56,718 nucleotides of DNA, from assembly GCA_905612495.1 (NCBI GenBank), contig CAJQSF010000042.1, positions 1 to 56,718 on the forward strand, written 5' to 3'. The notes below the pieces were generated by a model. The model saw nothing but the letters and a program-made list of their open reading frames with translations. It ran no database searches and was not told where the DNA came from. The DNA comes from an uncultured Candidatus Pelagibacter sp. Its GTDB lineage: Bacteria > Pseudomonadota > Alphaproteobacteria > Pelagibacterales > Pelagibacteraceae. Every line of letters starts with the position of its first letter. Position 1 is the first letter of the stretch. The translations under genes and the position numbers were made by a program. Shown in pieces: positions 48,426-56,718 of the stretch.

Positions 48426-49682
48426 ATGGAATATTTTACTAATATTATAAAAAAATATAATAAATTAAAAACACACAAAAGACTATCAATCATCTATAAT
48501 ACAAATTTTAATACATTCGAATTTATAAAAATAAAATCTTTTTTTAAAAGGTTATCAAATCCTAATAAAATATTAATTAGCCCAAACACTTGGACAGAAC
48601 TTTTTCCACCCAGTGAATTAAAATTATCTAAAGTAGATTATTATATAAATGATGAAAACTATAAAAAGTTTATTTCGCATGACACTATTGGTAGAAGCTT
48701 CGAATCTTTAACAAAACAAAAAAATAATATTGAAGGGTCAATAATTATAAATTTAAAAAATGTAACAATAAAAGATAATTCCCTCTTAACTTTAATAAAT
48801 AAAAATTTATCGATAGCAGAAATATATGGAGATGACTCATGGTTTAATTTTAGATTGAATAGGTGGCCCTTACGCCATAATTTTCATTTAGCAAAAATTA
48901 AAATTAAAAATACCAATATTTATAAAAGAATAAAAATTTACTCTATCGAAAAAAAATTATTAAATATTAAAGAAAAAGCAATCCTTCTCAGTCCCATCGT
49001 TGAAGATAATTTTTTTCATTGGATATTTGATACAATGTCTAAATTATATTTTATTGAAAAAATTCCTAAACTTAAAAATTATCCACTTATACTTAGGAAG
49101 CCACTAAATAAATACCAAAAAGATATGTTTAAAATATTTGAGATAAAAAATAAGATTATTTATACAAATGGAAAATCATTCAATGCAAAAAATATTTTAA
49201 TTCCAACTATACCTTCTCCACCGGCTTATTCTAAACCTTTGATTAATTGGTTAAGAAAAAAATTTTTAAATAATATTCAGAAAAAAAATACAAGAATTAA
49301 AAGAATTTATATTTCTAGGAGTGATGCAAGTCATAGAAAAATTATAAACGATAAAGAAATATCTAATTTCTTGGAAAAATATAATTTTAAAACTCTAATA
49401 CTAAGTGAAATGAAACTAGAGGATCAAATAAATCATTTTAGGTGTGCGGATATTATAGTTCTAACTCATGGATCGGGAGGTTCTCATTTACTTTTTGCCA
49501 AGAAAAGTTCCAAAATAATTGAACTTCAAGCACCATCTCAAATAAACAATACGTGGTGTGTTGTGTCAAAATTAATCGGGTGTAGTTATGGATTTTTAAT
49601 TGGCGATGAAAAAAAGAATCATAATTCTAACTACAAAATTGATTTATCAAAATTAAAAAAACTAATAAACAAAGCCCTATGA
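48426..49682 (+). CDS. GT61-like (DUF563) glycosyltransferase
   Basis: 418 residues. The conserved core is visible: SPIVEDNFFHWIFDTMSKLY, IYISRSDASHRKIIND, and CADIIVLTHGSGGSHLLFAK. These are the FHW, R-x-D/R and HG-S-G motifs of the DUF563/GT61 family. It should transfer a sugar in surface polysaccharide assembly, together with the fused GT/methyltransferase just upstream (same operon). Confidence 0.82.
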   Translation: MEYFTNIIKKYNKLKTHKRLSIIYNTNFNTFEFIKIKSFFKRLSNPNKILISPNTWTELFPPSELKLSKVDYYINDENYKKFISHDTIGRSFESLTKQKNNIEGSIIINLKNVTIKDNSLLTLINKNLSIAEIYGDDSWFNFRLNRWPLRHNFHLAKIKIKNTNIYKRIKIYSIEKKLLNIKEKAILLSPIVEDNFFHWIFDTMSKLYFIEKIPKLKNYPLILRKPLNKYQKDMFKIFEIKNKIIYTNGKSFNAKNILIPTIPSPPAYSKPLINWLRKKFLNNIQKKNTRIKRIYISRSDASHRKIINDKEISNFLEKYNFKTLILSEMKLEDQINHFRCADIIVLTHGSGGSHLLFAKKSSKIIELQAPSQINNTWCVVSKLIGCSYGFLIGDEKKNHNSNYKIDLSKLKKLINKAL

Positions 49683-49884
49683 TTAATGTTTAAGTTTTTT
49701 TTTGATTACAATAAAAAGTTTCAAATAGAGAACATCTATCGAACGGTTGGAGTTGGAAAATATATTACACTTGCAGCTATTTATACAAGTTTCACTTTTC
49801 CTCCTTGTATATTTTTGCTCTCAAATGTTCCGATCATATTTCTTTTAAAATCACTAGATTATTTAGACAGGATAATGTTTTTGA

Positions 49885-49936
49885 TGGTGCCCCAGCACGG
49901 AGTCGAACCGCCGACCTATTGATTGCAAATCAATTG
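49885..49936 (-). repeat. Truncated tRNA-Thr copy 1 (3' half)
   Basis: 52 bp matching the 3' part of the intact tRNA-Thr at 53662-53737, in the same orientation: CCA end, acceptor strand, T arm, variable region and anticodon arm. Similarity stops just after the anticodon stem. There are about four mismatches, one of which changes the anticodon to TGC. A fossil att-type repeat, not a functional tRNA. Confidence 0.85.
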
Positions 49937-49989
49937 TTATTAAATAATTATTTTATATTTTATTTGTTTTTCTTTCATTGATACTGTTA

Positions 49990-50010
49990 TTACGGTAATT
50001 ATTCCCGTAA
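49990..50010 (+). terminator. Hairpin between the tRNA fragment and the TPR-oxygenase gene
   Basis: TTACGG (49990-49995) pairs with CCGTAA (50005-50010), loop TAATTATTC, followed by ATTTATATTT. A weak terminator or insulator at the left end of the cassette; it lies 21 nt before the next start codon. Confidence 0.4.
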
Positions 50011-50031
50011 ATTTATATTTAATTTTCATAA

Positions 50032-51087
50032 ATGAGTATGGCTCCAAATAACATTACCGAACAAGTAAAATTCAATGAGGAATTAATCTCGTGTCAAAAA
50101 TTTGTAAAACTTAATTCTAATAATGCAGTAGCACATTACAATTTAGGTGTCATCTTACAAAAAGTTGGGAAATTATATGAGGCTGAAATAAGTTACAAAA
50201 AAGCTACAGAAATTAAATACAATTTTACAGCAGCTTATTACAATTTAGCTAACACGCAGAGAAAACTTGAAAAATTAGACGAAGCTGAAGTTAATTATAA
50301 AAAAACATTAAAAATTAATCCTAACTTTGCTGAAGCATACTATAATTTAGGCAATACCTTTAAAGATCTCGGAAAATTAGACGAAGCTGAAATAAATTTT
50401 ATAAAAACTTTAGAACTTAAACCTGAACTAGTCGAGGCACATAAAAATTTAGATATAATATCAAAACAAAAAAAACTATTATTAAATATTTTTCCAAAAA
50501 AAAATATTCATGAAATAAAAAAACTAATTACTTTAAGGTCTGAATTTAAATTAAAACCAAATCCATTTATATATAAAAGAAGTATAGAACCAGAGCTTCT
50601 TGCTAGACTGAATGAAATTAAAGCTGGAGAAATTGATAAAAATAATTTTCAAGATGCTCGTTTTGGAAATGGCAAACATTCCGACTTCAATTTATTTGAT
50701 GACCAGTCCTCAGTCATAAAAAATGTAAAAAAAGATTTAATTAGTATTATGAGTAAAGTTATTCAATCAGATGTCTACATCAAAGAATCTTTTTTTAATA
50801 TTTTAAGATCAGGAAGTGGTGTTACACCGCATAAACACGCAAATGCTTTCGATAAAACAAGTGGATTAATTAATCAAAAATATAGTCTTACTTACTACGT
50901 GTCTATAGGTGATCAAAATTGTAGTGAACCAGGTATTTTAAAACTTCACAATCCTGAAGAAGAAATTTTACCTTCTGAAGGTACAATAGTTATCTTTGAA
51001 GCCGGTCGGATGCATTCAGCAACTTATAACGGAAACAAAAATAGGGTTATGATAGGAGTAAATTTTTATAGTTTTATAAAAATATAA
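50032..51087 (+). CDS. TPR-repeat protein with 2OG-Fe(II) oxygenase domain
   Basis: 351 residues. Residues about 20-150 hold four tetratricopeptide repeats (AVAHYNLGVILQKVGKLYEA, AAYYNLANTQRKLEKLDEAE, AEAYYNLGNTFKDLGKLDEA). Residues about 170-350 match the putative 2OG-Fe(II) oxygenase family: iron-site candidates in TPHKHANAFD and GRMHSATYNGNKNRVMIGVN. Such proteins may hydroxylate peptides or sugars; the substrate is unknown. It is the only gene between two tRNA-Thr fragments (49936 and 51123), so it forms a single-gene cassette. A decayed relative lies at 46703-46892. Confidence 0.82.
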   Translation: MSMAPNNITEQVKFNEELISCQKFVKLNSNNAVAHYNLGVILQKVGKLYEAEISYKKATEIKYNFTAAYYNLANTQRKLEKLDEAEVNYKKTLKINPNFAEAYYNLGNTFKDLGKLDEAEINFIKTLELKPELVEAHKNLDIISKQKKLLLNIFPKKNIHEIKKLITLRSEFKLKPNPFIYKRSIEPELLARLNEIKAGEIDKNNFQDARFGNGKHSDFNLFDDQSSVIKNVKKDLISIMSKVIQSDVYIKESFFNILRSGSGVTPHKHANAFDKTSGLINQKYSLTYYVSIGDQNCSEPGILKLHNPEEEILPSEGTIVIFEAGRMHSATYNGNKNRVMIGVNFYSFIKI

Positions 51088-51122
51088 TTCTAAATAATTA
51101 TTGAGATTGTTTCAAATTATGC

Positions 51123-51164
51123 TGCCCCGCACGGAGTCGAACCGCGGACCTATTGATTACAAAT
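51123..51164 (-). repeat. Truncated tRNA-Thr copy 2 (3' half)
   Basis: 42 bp nearly identical to the 3' half of tRNA-Thr (53662-53737), same orientation, with one C missing in the acceptor strand. Similarity stops at the end of the anticodon loop. Closer to the intact gene than copy 1, so probably younger. It separates the oxygenase cassette from the autotransporter cassette. Confidence 0.88.
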
Positions 51165-51297
51165 GAACAAGCTAACAAATTATCCTTTCATTAACTATTG
51201 ATATTACTTACTTCTAGACTCCCATCAAGTTGTTCAAAGAATTTTCACTACAATTTTACTTCAACATATTTTTTATTATGTTAAATATTAACTAATT

Positions 51298-53484
51298 ATG
51301 AAAAGATTAATATTTGCGTTAGTTCTAAATATCTTTGCAAATTTTAATTACGTTACAGCCGAAACTATAACGATGCCGTCAAGTTTGACAGCTGATACCA
51401 CTGCTTTTGTTTTATTATCTTCTTCAGGAACAACACCAAGTATCAGTGGATATACGGCAACAGATTTATTAGCAACTATTGTTGCATCAGCTGGAACTTT
51501 AATTGTTACAACTACCACAGGTTTGGAACAAGCTTCTGGGTATTGTGATTATACTGCAGATAATTCCAGTGAACCTACTAATTGCAAATTAGAAGCTAGT
51601 GATCATCCTGAAATAGGATTTATAGGAACTCAGGCTGAAATAAATGCTGCTCTAGCTACTTTATCTTTTAAAGGTGATGGATCTACTGGATCACCAACTG
51701 TTACACTTTCGATAACACCTGCTGGTAATAATTATAATTCAGCAAATGGTCATTATTATAAAATAGTTAACGATGATGAGATTTCTTTTACAGATTCAAT
51801 AGCAGCAGCTGAAGGATCTACATATAATGGATTATCTGGTTATCTTGTTAGTATAACTTCAGAAGCAGAAAATAATTTTTTAAATGCAAAAGTGAATCAA
51901 AATGCTTGGATTGGTGGTTCTGACAAAGCCTCATTAACTTCAAACTCTCATTCAGTAACCGAAGGAACTTGGGAATGGATATCAGGTCCTGACAACGGAA
52001 AAACTTTTTTTTGTCAAGTAGCAATTAGCGGTAAAGCTAATGCTGCAGATAGTGATTGTACAGTAGCTACTGGTTACTCTTATAATAATTGGAGAAATGC
52101 CGAACCCAACGATCACAGCAGCAATACAACTGGAGAAGAAGATTGTGCGCACATGAGAAGTGATGGAGAGTGGAATGATTTTCCATGTAATTCAACAAGT
52201 GTAGATTATTACATTATTGAATATGGAGGAACTGCAGGTGAAACAGCAACAACTTCTGGATTAACAATATTAACAATAGAATCTTTAGAAGCAAGTGGAA
52301 GTACGCACCAAGCATTTAATGACAAACAATTATCTGGAATAGTGGAAGCTCAAACTGAGAGCATGAAAAGACATATGTTTAATTCGACTAATTCTATTAT
52401 GGATCGAATGGAACAGTTCAGAAGAACCGGGGATAACAAAGGTTTACAGTTAAATGATTTTAGATTGTCACTCATTGATCAAGGAGTAGATAATCATACT
52501 CATGCCAAACTAGCAAAACATTATCTACAAAAATACTCTAAAGAAGTTTCTGATAAAAAAGGATTTAATCTTACAGAGAAAAATATAGAAAAATTTATTA
52601 CTGAACTACCACTTTCAAAATATATGAAACAAGAATTTGGTTTAAAGCCTAAAAAATGGGTTATGTGGAGTGCAGGCTCAATATCTCAAGGAGGTCTTAA
52701 CTTTAGTGTTGGTCAATTAGGTAGAAAAAATAAATCTAATGGATTTACAGTTGGCGCAGATTTAGACTTGAGTGATAATTCCTTATTAGGGTTTGCTTTA
52801 AGGGATGAAACTGAAGATGTAGAGGTTAGTACAAATGGAACTAAGTATAAATCTGATAATTCAACATTATCATTTTATAACACTTGGAAAGCTGATGATG
52901 AAAACTATTTAGATACTTTCATAGGATTTGGGAAAACAAAACAAGCAACTACAAGAATTGTTGATGTTACAAATAAGACTAAAGTTACGGGTGAATTGAA
53001 AAGTAAACAAGCTTTTGGTGCAATTAAGTATAATTTCAAAAAAAATTATAAATTAATTAATCTTAACAATTATTCCATAGTAAATTTTGGTTATAGCATG
53101 TTTGACTCTTATTCAGAAAAAGGTGACAGTAATTTAAAATTAAAATTTGATGATCGTGATCTAAAATCTTATTCTCTTTCTATAGGATCCTTAATAGAGT
53201 CTAAAATAGATTTGAAAAATTCAAAATTTATTCCATATTTAAGAATTGATATAACGGAAGATCTGACTGAAGCTTCTAATTTAAAAGCAAATTATATCTC
53301 AAGCCCCTCTAATCAATATAGCAAAAGTATTAGTAAACATTTCTCAACTATTATTCGGGCAGAGACTGGATTTGATTGGAATTTTAGAAATGATTGGAAT
53401 ATATCATCCACTTTAGAAAGAATTGATAAAAATGGTTTAGGACATCAAAATAGTTTAAAATTTAATGCAAATAAATCTTTTTAG
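51298..53484 (+). CDS. Autotransporter with a C-type lectin domain
   Basis: 728 residues. A signal peptide (about 1-21, cut after YVTA) is followed by a beta-rich part, then a C-type lectin-like domain (about 150-315): GYLVSITSEAENNFL, WIGGSD, EPND and GEWNDFPCN, with paired cysteines. EPN plus WND are the calcium and sugar-binding motifs of C-type lectins, mannose type. The C-terminal about 280 residues form an outer-membrane autotransporter barrel (WVMWSAGSISQGGLNFSVGQ onward) ending in phenylalanine. It would display a sugar-binding protein on the cell surface. It is the only gene between tRNA-Thr copy 2 and the intact tRNA-Thr. Confidence 0.85.
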   Translation: MKRLIFALVLNIFANFNYVTAETITMPSSLTADTTAFVLLSSSGTTPSISGYTATDLLATIVASAGTLIVTTTTGLEQASGYCDYTADNSSEPTNCKLEASDHPEIGFIGTQAEINAALATLSFKGDGSTGSPTVTLSITPAGNNYNSANGHYYKIVNDDEISFTDSIAAAEGSTYNGLSGYLVSITSEAENNFLNAKVNQNAWIGGSDKASLTSNSHSVTEGTWEWISGPDNGKTFFCQVAISGKANAADSDCTVATGYSYNNWRNAEPNDHSSNTTGEEDCAHMRSDGEWNDFPCNSTSVDYYIIEYGGTAGETATTSGLTILTIESLEASGSTHQAFNDKQLSGIVEAQTESMKRHMFNSTNSIMDRMEQFRRTGDNKGLQLNDFRLSLIDQGVDNHTHAKLAKHYLQKYSKEVSDKKGFNLTEKNIEKFITELPLSKYMKQEFGLKPKKWVMWSAGSISQGGLNFSVGQLGRKNKSNGFTVGADLDLSDNSLLGFALRDETEDVEVSTNGTKYKSDNSTLSFYNTWKADDENYLDTFIGFGKTKQATTRIVDVTNKTKVTGELKSKQAFGAIKYNFKKNYKLINLNNYSIVNFGYSMFDSYSEKGDSNLKLKFDDRDLKSYSLSIGSLIESKIDLKNSKFIPYLRIDITEDLTEASNLKANYISSPSNQYSKSISKHFSTIIRAETGFDWNFRNDWNISSTLERIDKNGLGHQNSLKFNANKSF

Positions 53485-53661
53485 ATAAAAAACAATCTAA
53501 CTTTCTTTGTGATAAACCACCCAAACATTGGTTATTTAAAAGTAACTACAAAATAACTAAAACGAGTTCTACTTTCTTCCTTTGTATAGTCTTTGTTCTA
53601 CAATTTTTTTTTATAGATTTTTTTCTTAAGATTCAAAAAGTGAAATAAGTAAAGGATTGTG

Positions 53662-53737
53662 TGGTGCCCCCGCACGGAGTCGAACCGCGGACCTATTGAT
53701 TACAAATCAATTGCTCTACCAGCTGAGCTACAAGGGC
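53662..53737 (-). tRNA. tRNA-Thr(UGU)
   Basis: 76 nt with encoded CCA. Read on the minus strand: acceptor GCCCTTG with CGGGGGC, D arm GCTCAGCTGGTAGAGC, anticodon arm ATTGA-TTTGTAA-TCAAT with anticodon TGT, T arm GCGGTTCGACTCCGT. It is intact and is the reference for the two truncated copies upstream. It marks the right end of the variable island. Confidence 0.96.
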
Positions 53738-53998
53738 ATTAAGTTTCTTGATCAGTTTTTAGTTCAATAAGTAATAATAATCAATCCCAAATAAGAAACA
53801 GTTCTAAACGAAAGTAGAAATGTAGTTATGAAAAGTTGCTCAATGTTCACTGGTATTGGAGTTCCCATAGAGTTCCCAACGGCCAAAAAGAACATCATAG
53901 AGTTTCGTAGAGTTCTCGTTCCCGATTAAATATTTGTTAAGATGTGTATTTTCTATTAAACATTGACTATAACTGTTACAAAAATATAATTTCTTATT
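53738..53998 (+). other. Non-coding gap with phased AGAGTT repeats
   Basis: No convincing gene. GGAGTT/AGAGTT starts at 53858, 53869, 53899 and 53909: two pairs spaced 10-11 bp and 30 bp apart, so all lie on one face of the helix. The first two continue as GTTCCCA. The pattern resembles repeated protein-binding sites beside the tRNA-Thr integration point or ahead of the next operon. Confidence 0.45.
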
Positions 53999-54682
53999 AT
54001 GTTAAAAGAATTCAATATTGATCAGGCACCATTATCACTAAACTCTCTGTTAATAAATTTAGCAGTAGGAGTTTTAGTTTCTATTCTAATAAAAATTCAC
54101 TACAGAAGATTTGGTTCAACAATTACAAATAGAGAAGAATTTAGTAATATCTTTCCATTTATAGTTTTAACAACTGTTTTAATAATTTCTGTTGTAAAGT
54201 CTTCGTTAGCTCTATCTTTGGGACTTGTTGGAGCACTTTCAATTGTTAGATTTAGAACCCCAATAAAAGAGCCTGAAGAATTAGCATATCTATTTATATG
54301 TATAGCTACTGGGTTGGGACTTGGTGCCAATCAAACAGTAGTTACTCTAGTAGCTGTGTTATTTATATTAATAGCTGTTTCAGTTACTAAATTTAAATCT
54401 AGAAATAAAATAGAAAAAAATATGTACTTAACAATAGAACTTTCAGAAATCAAAAATATAGAGAAAGACGAAATTTCAAAAAAAATAAACATCATTCTCT
54501 CTGAAGAATTAAAAAATTTTGATTTAAGACAACTTGATGTAAAAGATAATTTTTTTCAATCAACTTATATTATTGCTATAGATAATGTATCCATGCTAGA
54601 GAAGACTATAGGAAAACTTAATAAATCTTTTCCTAAAATATCTATTAATTATATAGATCAAAATCAAGTGCCAAGCATCTAA
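53999..54682 (+). CDS. DUF4956 membrane protein
   Basis: 227 residues. Four membrane segments are apparent (about 15-35, 50-70, 70-90, 100-125). The signature SLALSLGLVGALSIVRFRTP followed by IKEPEELAYLFICIATGLGLG is that of the DUF4956 family. The C-terminal 100 residues are soluble. DUF4956 genes are often paired with VTC-domain genes, as here, where the stop overlaps the next start (TAATG at 54680-54684). It may be a membrane partner or channel for the VTC enzyme. Confidence 0.88.
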   Translation: MLKEFNIDQAPLSLNSLLINLAVGVLVSILIKIHYRRFGSTITNREEFSNIFPFIVLTTVLIISVVKSSLALSLGLVGALSIVRFRTPIKEPEELAYLFICIATGLGLGANQTVVTLVAVLFILIAVSVTKFKSRNKIEKNMYLTIELSEIKNIEKDEISKKINIILSEELKNFDLRQLDVKDNFFQSTYIIAIDNVSMLEKTIGKLNKSFPKISINYIDQNQVPSI

Positions 54683-55371
54683 TGATTGCGATAAACCAAG
54701 GTGAAAGATGTGAAGTAAAATTTGCATCATACCATGTTAATTATCCAGTTATTATAAGTTGGTTAAAATCAAATAATTATAATTTTAAAAAAGAATATAG
54801 AGATAGAATAGTAAATAACCTCTACTTTGACACAAATAATTTAGATGCCTACAAAGATAATATTTACGGTCACTCTTCTAGAATTAAAACAAGATTTAGA
54901 TGGTTTGGTAATTTTAATGAAAATAATTTTGGCAACTTAGAGTTAAAGTTTAAAAGAAATATATATGGATGGAAAGAAAGGTATAAAATTGAAAAATTAA
55001 GATTAGAAAACAATAAAAATTTGAATACAATAAAGAGCACAATTAGTAAACATTTACCTTTTAGGACAAAAATTTTTTTTGAGAAAAATAATATTCCTCA
55101 AATAGTTAATCAATACGAAAGAGAGTACTTTATAAGTAGTGACAAGAAATACAGAATAACGATTGATAGAAATATGAAAGTATTTAACCAGAGGAATAGT
55201 GATAAAATTAACTTAAATAAAGAGGCTATGATACAAAATCATATTATTTTAGAGGTAAAATTTGAAAGATCCTCTTATAATAAAATAGAAAATCTTTTAC
55301 ATAATATACCATTTAGAGCTAGTAGAAATTCAAAATATATAAATTCCATTAAAGCTGTGATGGGGATTTAA
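54682..55371 (+). CDS. VTC-domain protein (polyphosphate polymerase-like)
   Basis: 229 residues. It matches the VTC catalytic domain: ERCEVKFAS at the start, NNLYFDTNNLDAY, the basic strand RIKTRFRWFG, LELKFKRNIYGWKERYKI, and ILEVKFERSS near the end. These alternating K/R and E positions line the tunnel that binds nucleotide triphosphate and the polyphosphate chain in yeast Vtc4. Bacterial relatives with DUF4956 and CotH neighbours may act in surface phosphorylation instead of phosphate storage. Stop and next start are adjacent (TAAATG). Confidence 0.86.
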   Translation: MIAINQGERCEVKFASYHVNYPVIISWLKSNNYNFKKEYRDRIVNNLYFDTNNLDAYKDNIYGHSSRIKTRFRWFGNFNENNFGNLELKFKRNIYGWKERYKIEKLRLENNKNLNTIKSTISKHLPFRTKIFFEKNNIPQIVNQYEREYFISSDKKYRITIDRNMKVFNQRNSDKINLNKEAMIQNHIILEVKFERSSYNKIENLLHNIPFRASRNSKYINSIKAVMGI

Positions 55372-56718
55372 ATGAAAATTATATTAAAAAAAAATAAGCC
55401 AGAACAAAAAAAAGTAATCAAAAAATTAAAATTATTTTTTTATTCATTAATAATATTATTTGTTTTTGTTTTAGGTATATGGTCAGAAAGGTATGATACA
55501 AGATTATATCTCCAAAAATCGTTTAAAGAATTTATAGAATTCTCTTCAATTAAAATTTTTTCAAATTTTAATAAAATTGATAAAATTACAATAGATATAA
55601 AATATGAAAATTATCAAAAAATTATGAAATCTAGAGAAAAAGCAATTGAATACGGCAGGTTAAAAGATGAGTTTGTAAAATGGATACCAGCTAAAATTCA
55701 ACTAGATGAAAGACAGATTGATGTAAAGTTAAAACTTAAAGGGACACACGATGATCATTGGGCTCACCCATATAAATGGTCTTTTAAGATTAAGACTAAA
55801 AATAAAGATGACAATATATATGGTTTAAAAAGATTTGCCGTGCAGCACCCCGCAACAATTTCTTATTTGTATGAATGGTTGTTTCATATTGTTTTAAAAG
55901 AAGAAAAATTGATAGCTCATGAAGTAAAATTTATTAATCTTGTAGTTAATGGTAATGACCTTGGTGTTTACATCTTGATAGAACAAATTTCTAAAGAATT
56001 AATTGAAAAAAATAGAAGAAGAGAAGGTCCCATCATCGGTTTTGATAAAGAATTATGGATTGAAGAAGTCAACAATATAGATAATTTAGGTATTAATGAT
56101 ATTCATCAATTTTTTTGGACTGCAAAAATAAAACCAACTAGATTTAAGGAAAGTCAGAAAAATACTATTCAAGAAATTTATTTAAATAAAGGCATAAATC
56201 TTCTTGAAGGTTTTAGAAAAAAAGAATTAAAAGCAGAAAAAGTATTTGATCTAGATCAATTAGCAAAGCTTATGGCTATCAAAGCGGTCTTTGCATCATT
56301 AGATTTTGATTGGAAAGATATAAAATTTTATTATAACCCAATTACAGAGTTATTAGAACCAGTGTCTCGAGAAGTTCATGCTATGCATCATGATCATACT
56401 AAATTAAGTTTATGGGCGTTCAACTCAGAACCAGCTATATTTCCATGGCATAAACAATTTTTGGATCTGCTTTTTGATGACCCTATTTTCCACGAAAAAT
56501 ATTTAATAGAACTTACTAGGATTTCAAAAAAAAATTATTTAGAAAATATTATAGATAGAAATAATAAAGATTTTAAAAAATACTTATCAGCATTAAAAAA
56601 AAATTACCCCACAATTGAAATATTTTCAAAAACAAAACTTGCATCTAATAATAAATTCTTATTTGATAGCCTAAATCCAGTCTCAGGTATTAATGTAAAT
56701 TTTGCCAACTTAAATAAC
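55372..56718 (+). CDS. CotH-family kinase-like protein (partial, runs off the window)
   Basis: 449 codons without a stop. An N-terminal membrane helix (LFFYSLIILFVFVLGIWS) precedes a CotH-like domain: KLKLKGTHDDHWAHPYKWSF, FAVQHPATISYLYEWLFHIV, VVNGNDLGVYILIEQISKEL, a later DFDWKDIKFYYNP, and PVSREVHAMHHDH. CotH proteins are atypical kinases that phosphorylate secreted proteins. With the VTC and DUF4956 genes it forms an operon, probably making or anchoring a phosphorylated extracellular polymer. Confidence 0.82.
   Translation, partial: MKIILKKNKPEQKKVIKKLKLFFYSLIILFVFVLGIWSERYDTRLYLQKSFKEFIEFSSIKIFSNFNKIDKITIDIKYENYQKIMKSREKAIEYGRLKDEFVKWIPAKIQLDERQIDVKLKLKGTHDDHWAHPYKWSFKIKTKNKDDNIYGLKRFAVQHPATISYLYEWLFHIVLKEEKLIAHEVKFINLVVNGNDLGVYILIEQISKELIEKNRRREGPIIGFDKELWIEEVNNIDNLGINDIHQFFWTAKIKPTRFKESQKNTIQEIYLNKGINLLEGFRKKELKAEKVFDLDQLAKLMAIKAVFASLDFDWKDIKFYYNPITELLEPVSREVHAMHHDHTKLSLWAFNSEPAIFPWHKQFLDLLFDDPIFHEKYLIELTRISKKNYLENIIDRNNKDFKKYLSALKKNYPTIEIFSKTKLASNNKFLFDSLNPVSGINVNFANLNN

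Noticed and set aside
49686-49922. 78-codon ORF after the GT61-like gene
   Set aside because: Its end (VPQHGVEPP) is the reverse reading of the tRNA-Thr fragment, a well-known false ORF type. The front part has no recognisable features, though a short remnant of a lost gene cannot be excluded.

Overview
The window is a piece of an AT-rich marine alphaproteobacterial chromosome, most likely SAR11 ('Candidatus Pelagibacter'). The reasons are the strong A/T bias, very short intergenic gaps and the tRNA-Leu / tig / clpP / clpX / lon order. A complete T7-like podovirus of the pelagiphage (Autographiviridae) type is integrated in it. All family assignments come from reading motifs and recalled homologues; no database search was run.

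Layout. (1) 1-396: host flank with the start of a membrane gene, a DUF1289 gene (both minus strand) and the promoter of a host tRNA-Leu. (2) 397-39957: a 39.5-kb prophage (core to core 427-39912) inserted into the anticodon loop of host tRNA-Leu(UAG). The 5' half of that tRNA is at 397-436 and the 3' half ends at 39957. (3) 39973-45844: tig, clpP, clpX, lon. (4) 45900-53737: a hypervariable cell-surface island made of decayed and intact cassettes, bounded by an intact tRNA-Thr and two truncated copies of it. (5) 53999-56718: a DUF4956 - VTC-domain - CotH operon that runs off the window.

The prophage follows the T7 plan in one direction. It runs from a two-piece single-subunit RNA polymerase through SSB, endonuclease I, amidase, primase-helicase, DNA polymerase and exonuclease. 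Then come gp7.3-like protein, portal, scaffold, capsid, tail tubes A and B, internal virion proteins gp13-gp16, a set of tail fibres, small lysis-type membrane proteins and terminase. The right 5 kb (about 34.4-39.8 kb) is a lysogeny module: a candidate leaderless promoter-gene pair, an orphan 408-aa protein, a structured RNA leader, ribbon-helix-helix and sigma4-like regulators, a winged-helix protein and a tyrosine integrase. A phage-encoded tRNA-Leu(UAG) follows and replaces the one destroyed by integration.

The most interesting points are these. The T7-type RNA polymerase is split at a domain boundary, and the second piece has its own Shine-Dalgarno. Integration inactivates a tRNA while the phage supplies an att-free replacement. 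In the lysogen the host tRNA promoter points into the phage RNA polymerase gene, and tig loses its upstream promoter. Three copies of a 7-bp arm-type motif flank each end. A possible pseudoknotted leader with opposing terminators precedes the regulators. Serial tRNA-Thr fragments delimit single-gene surface cassettes.
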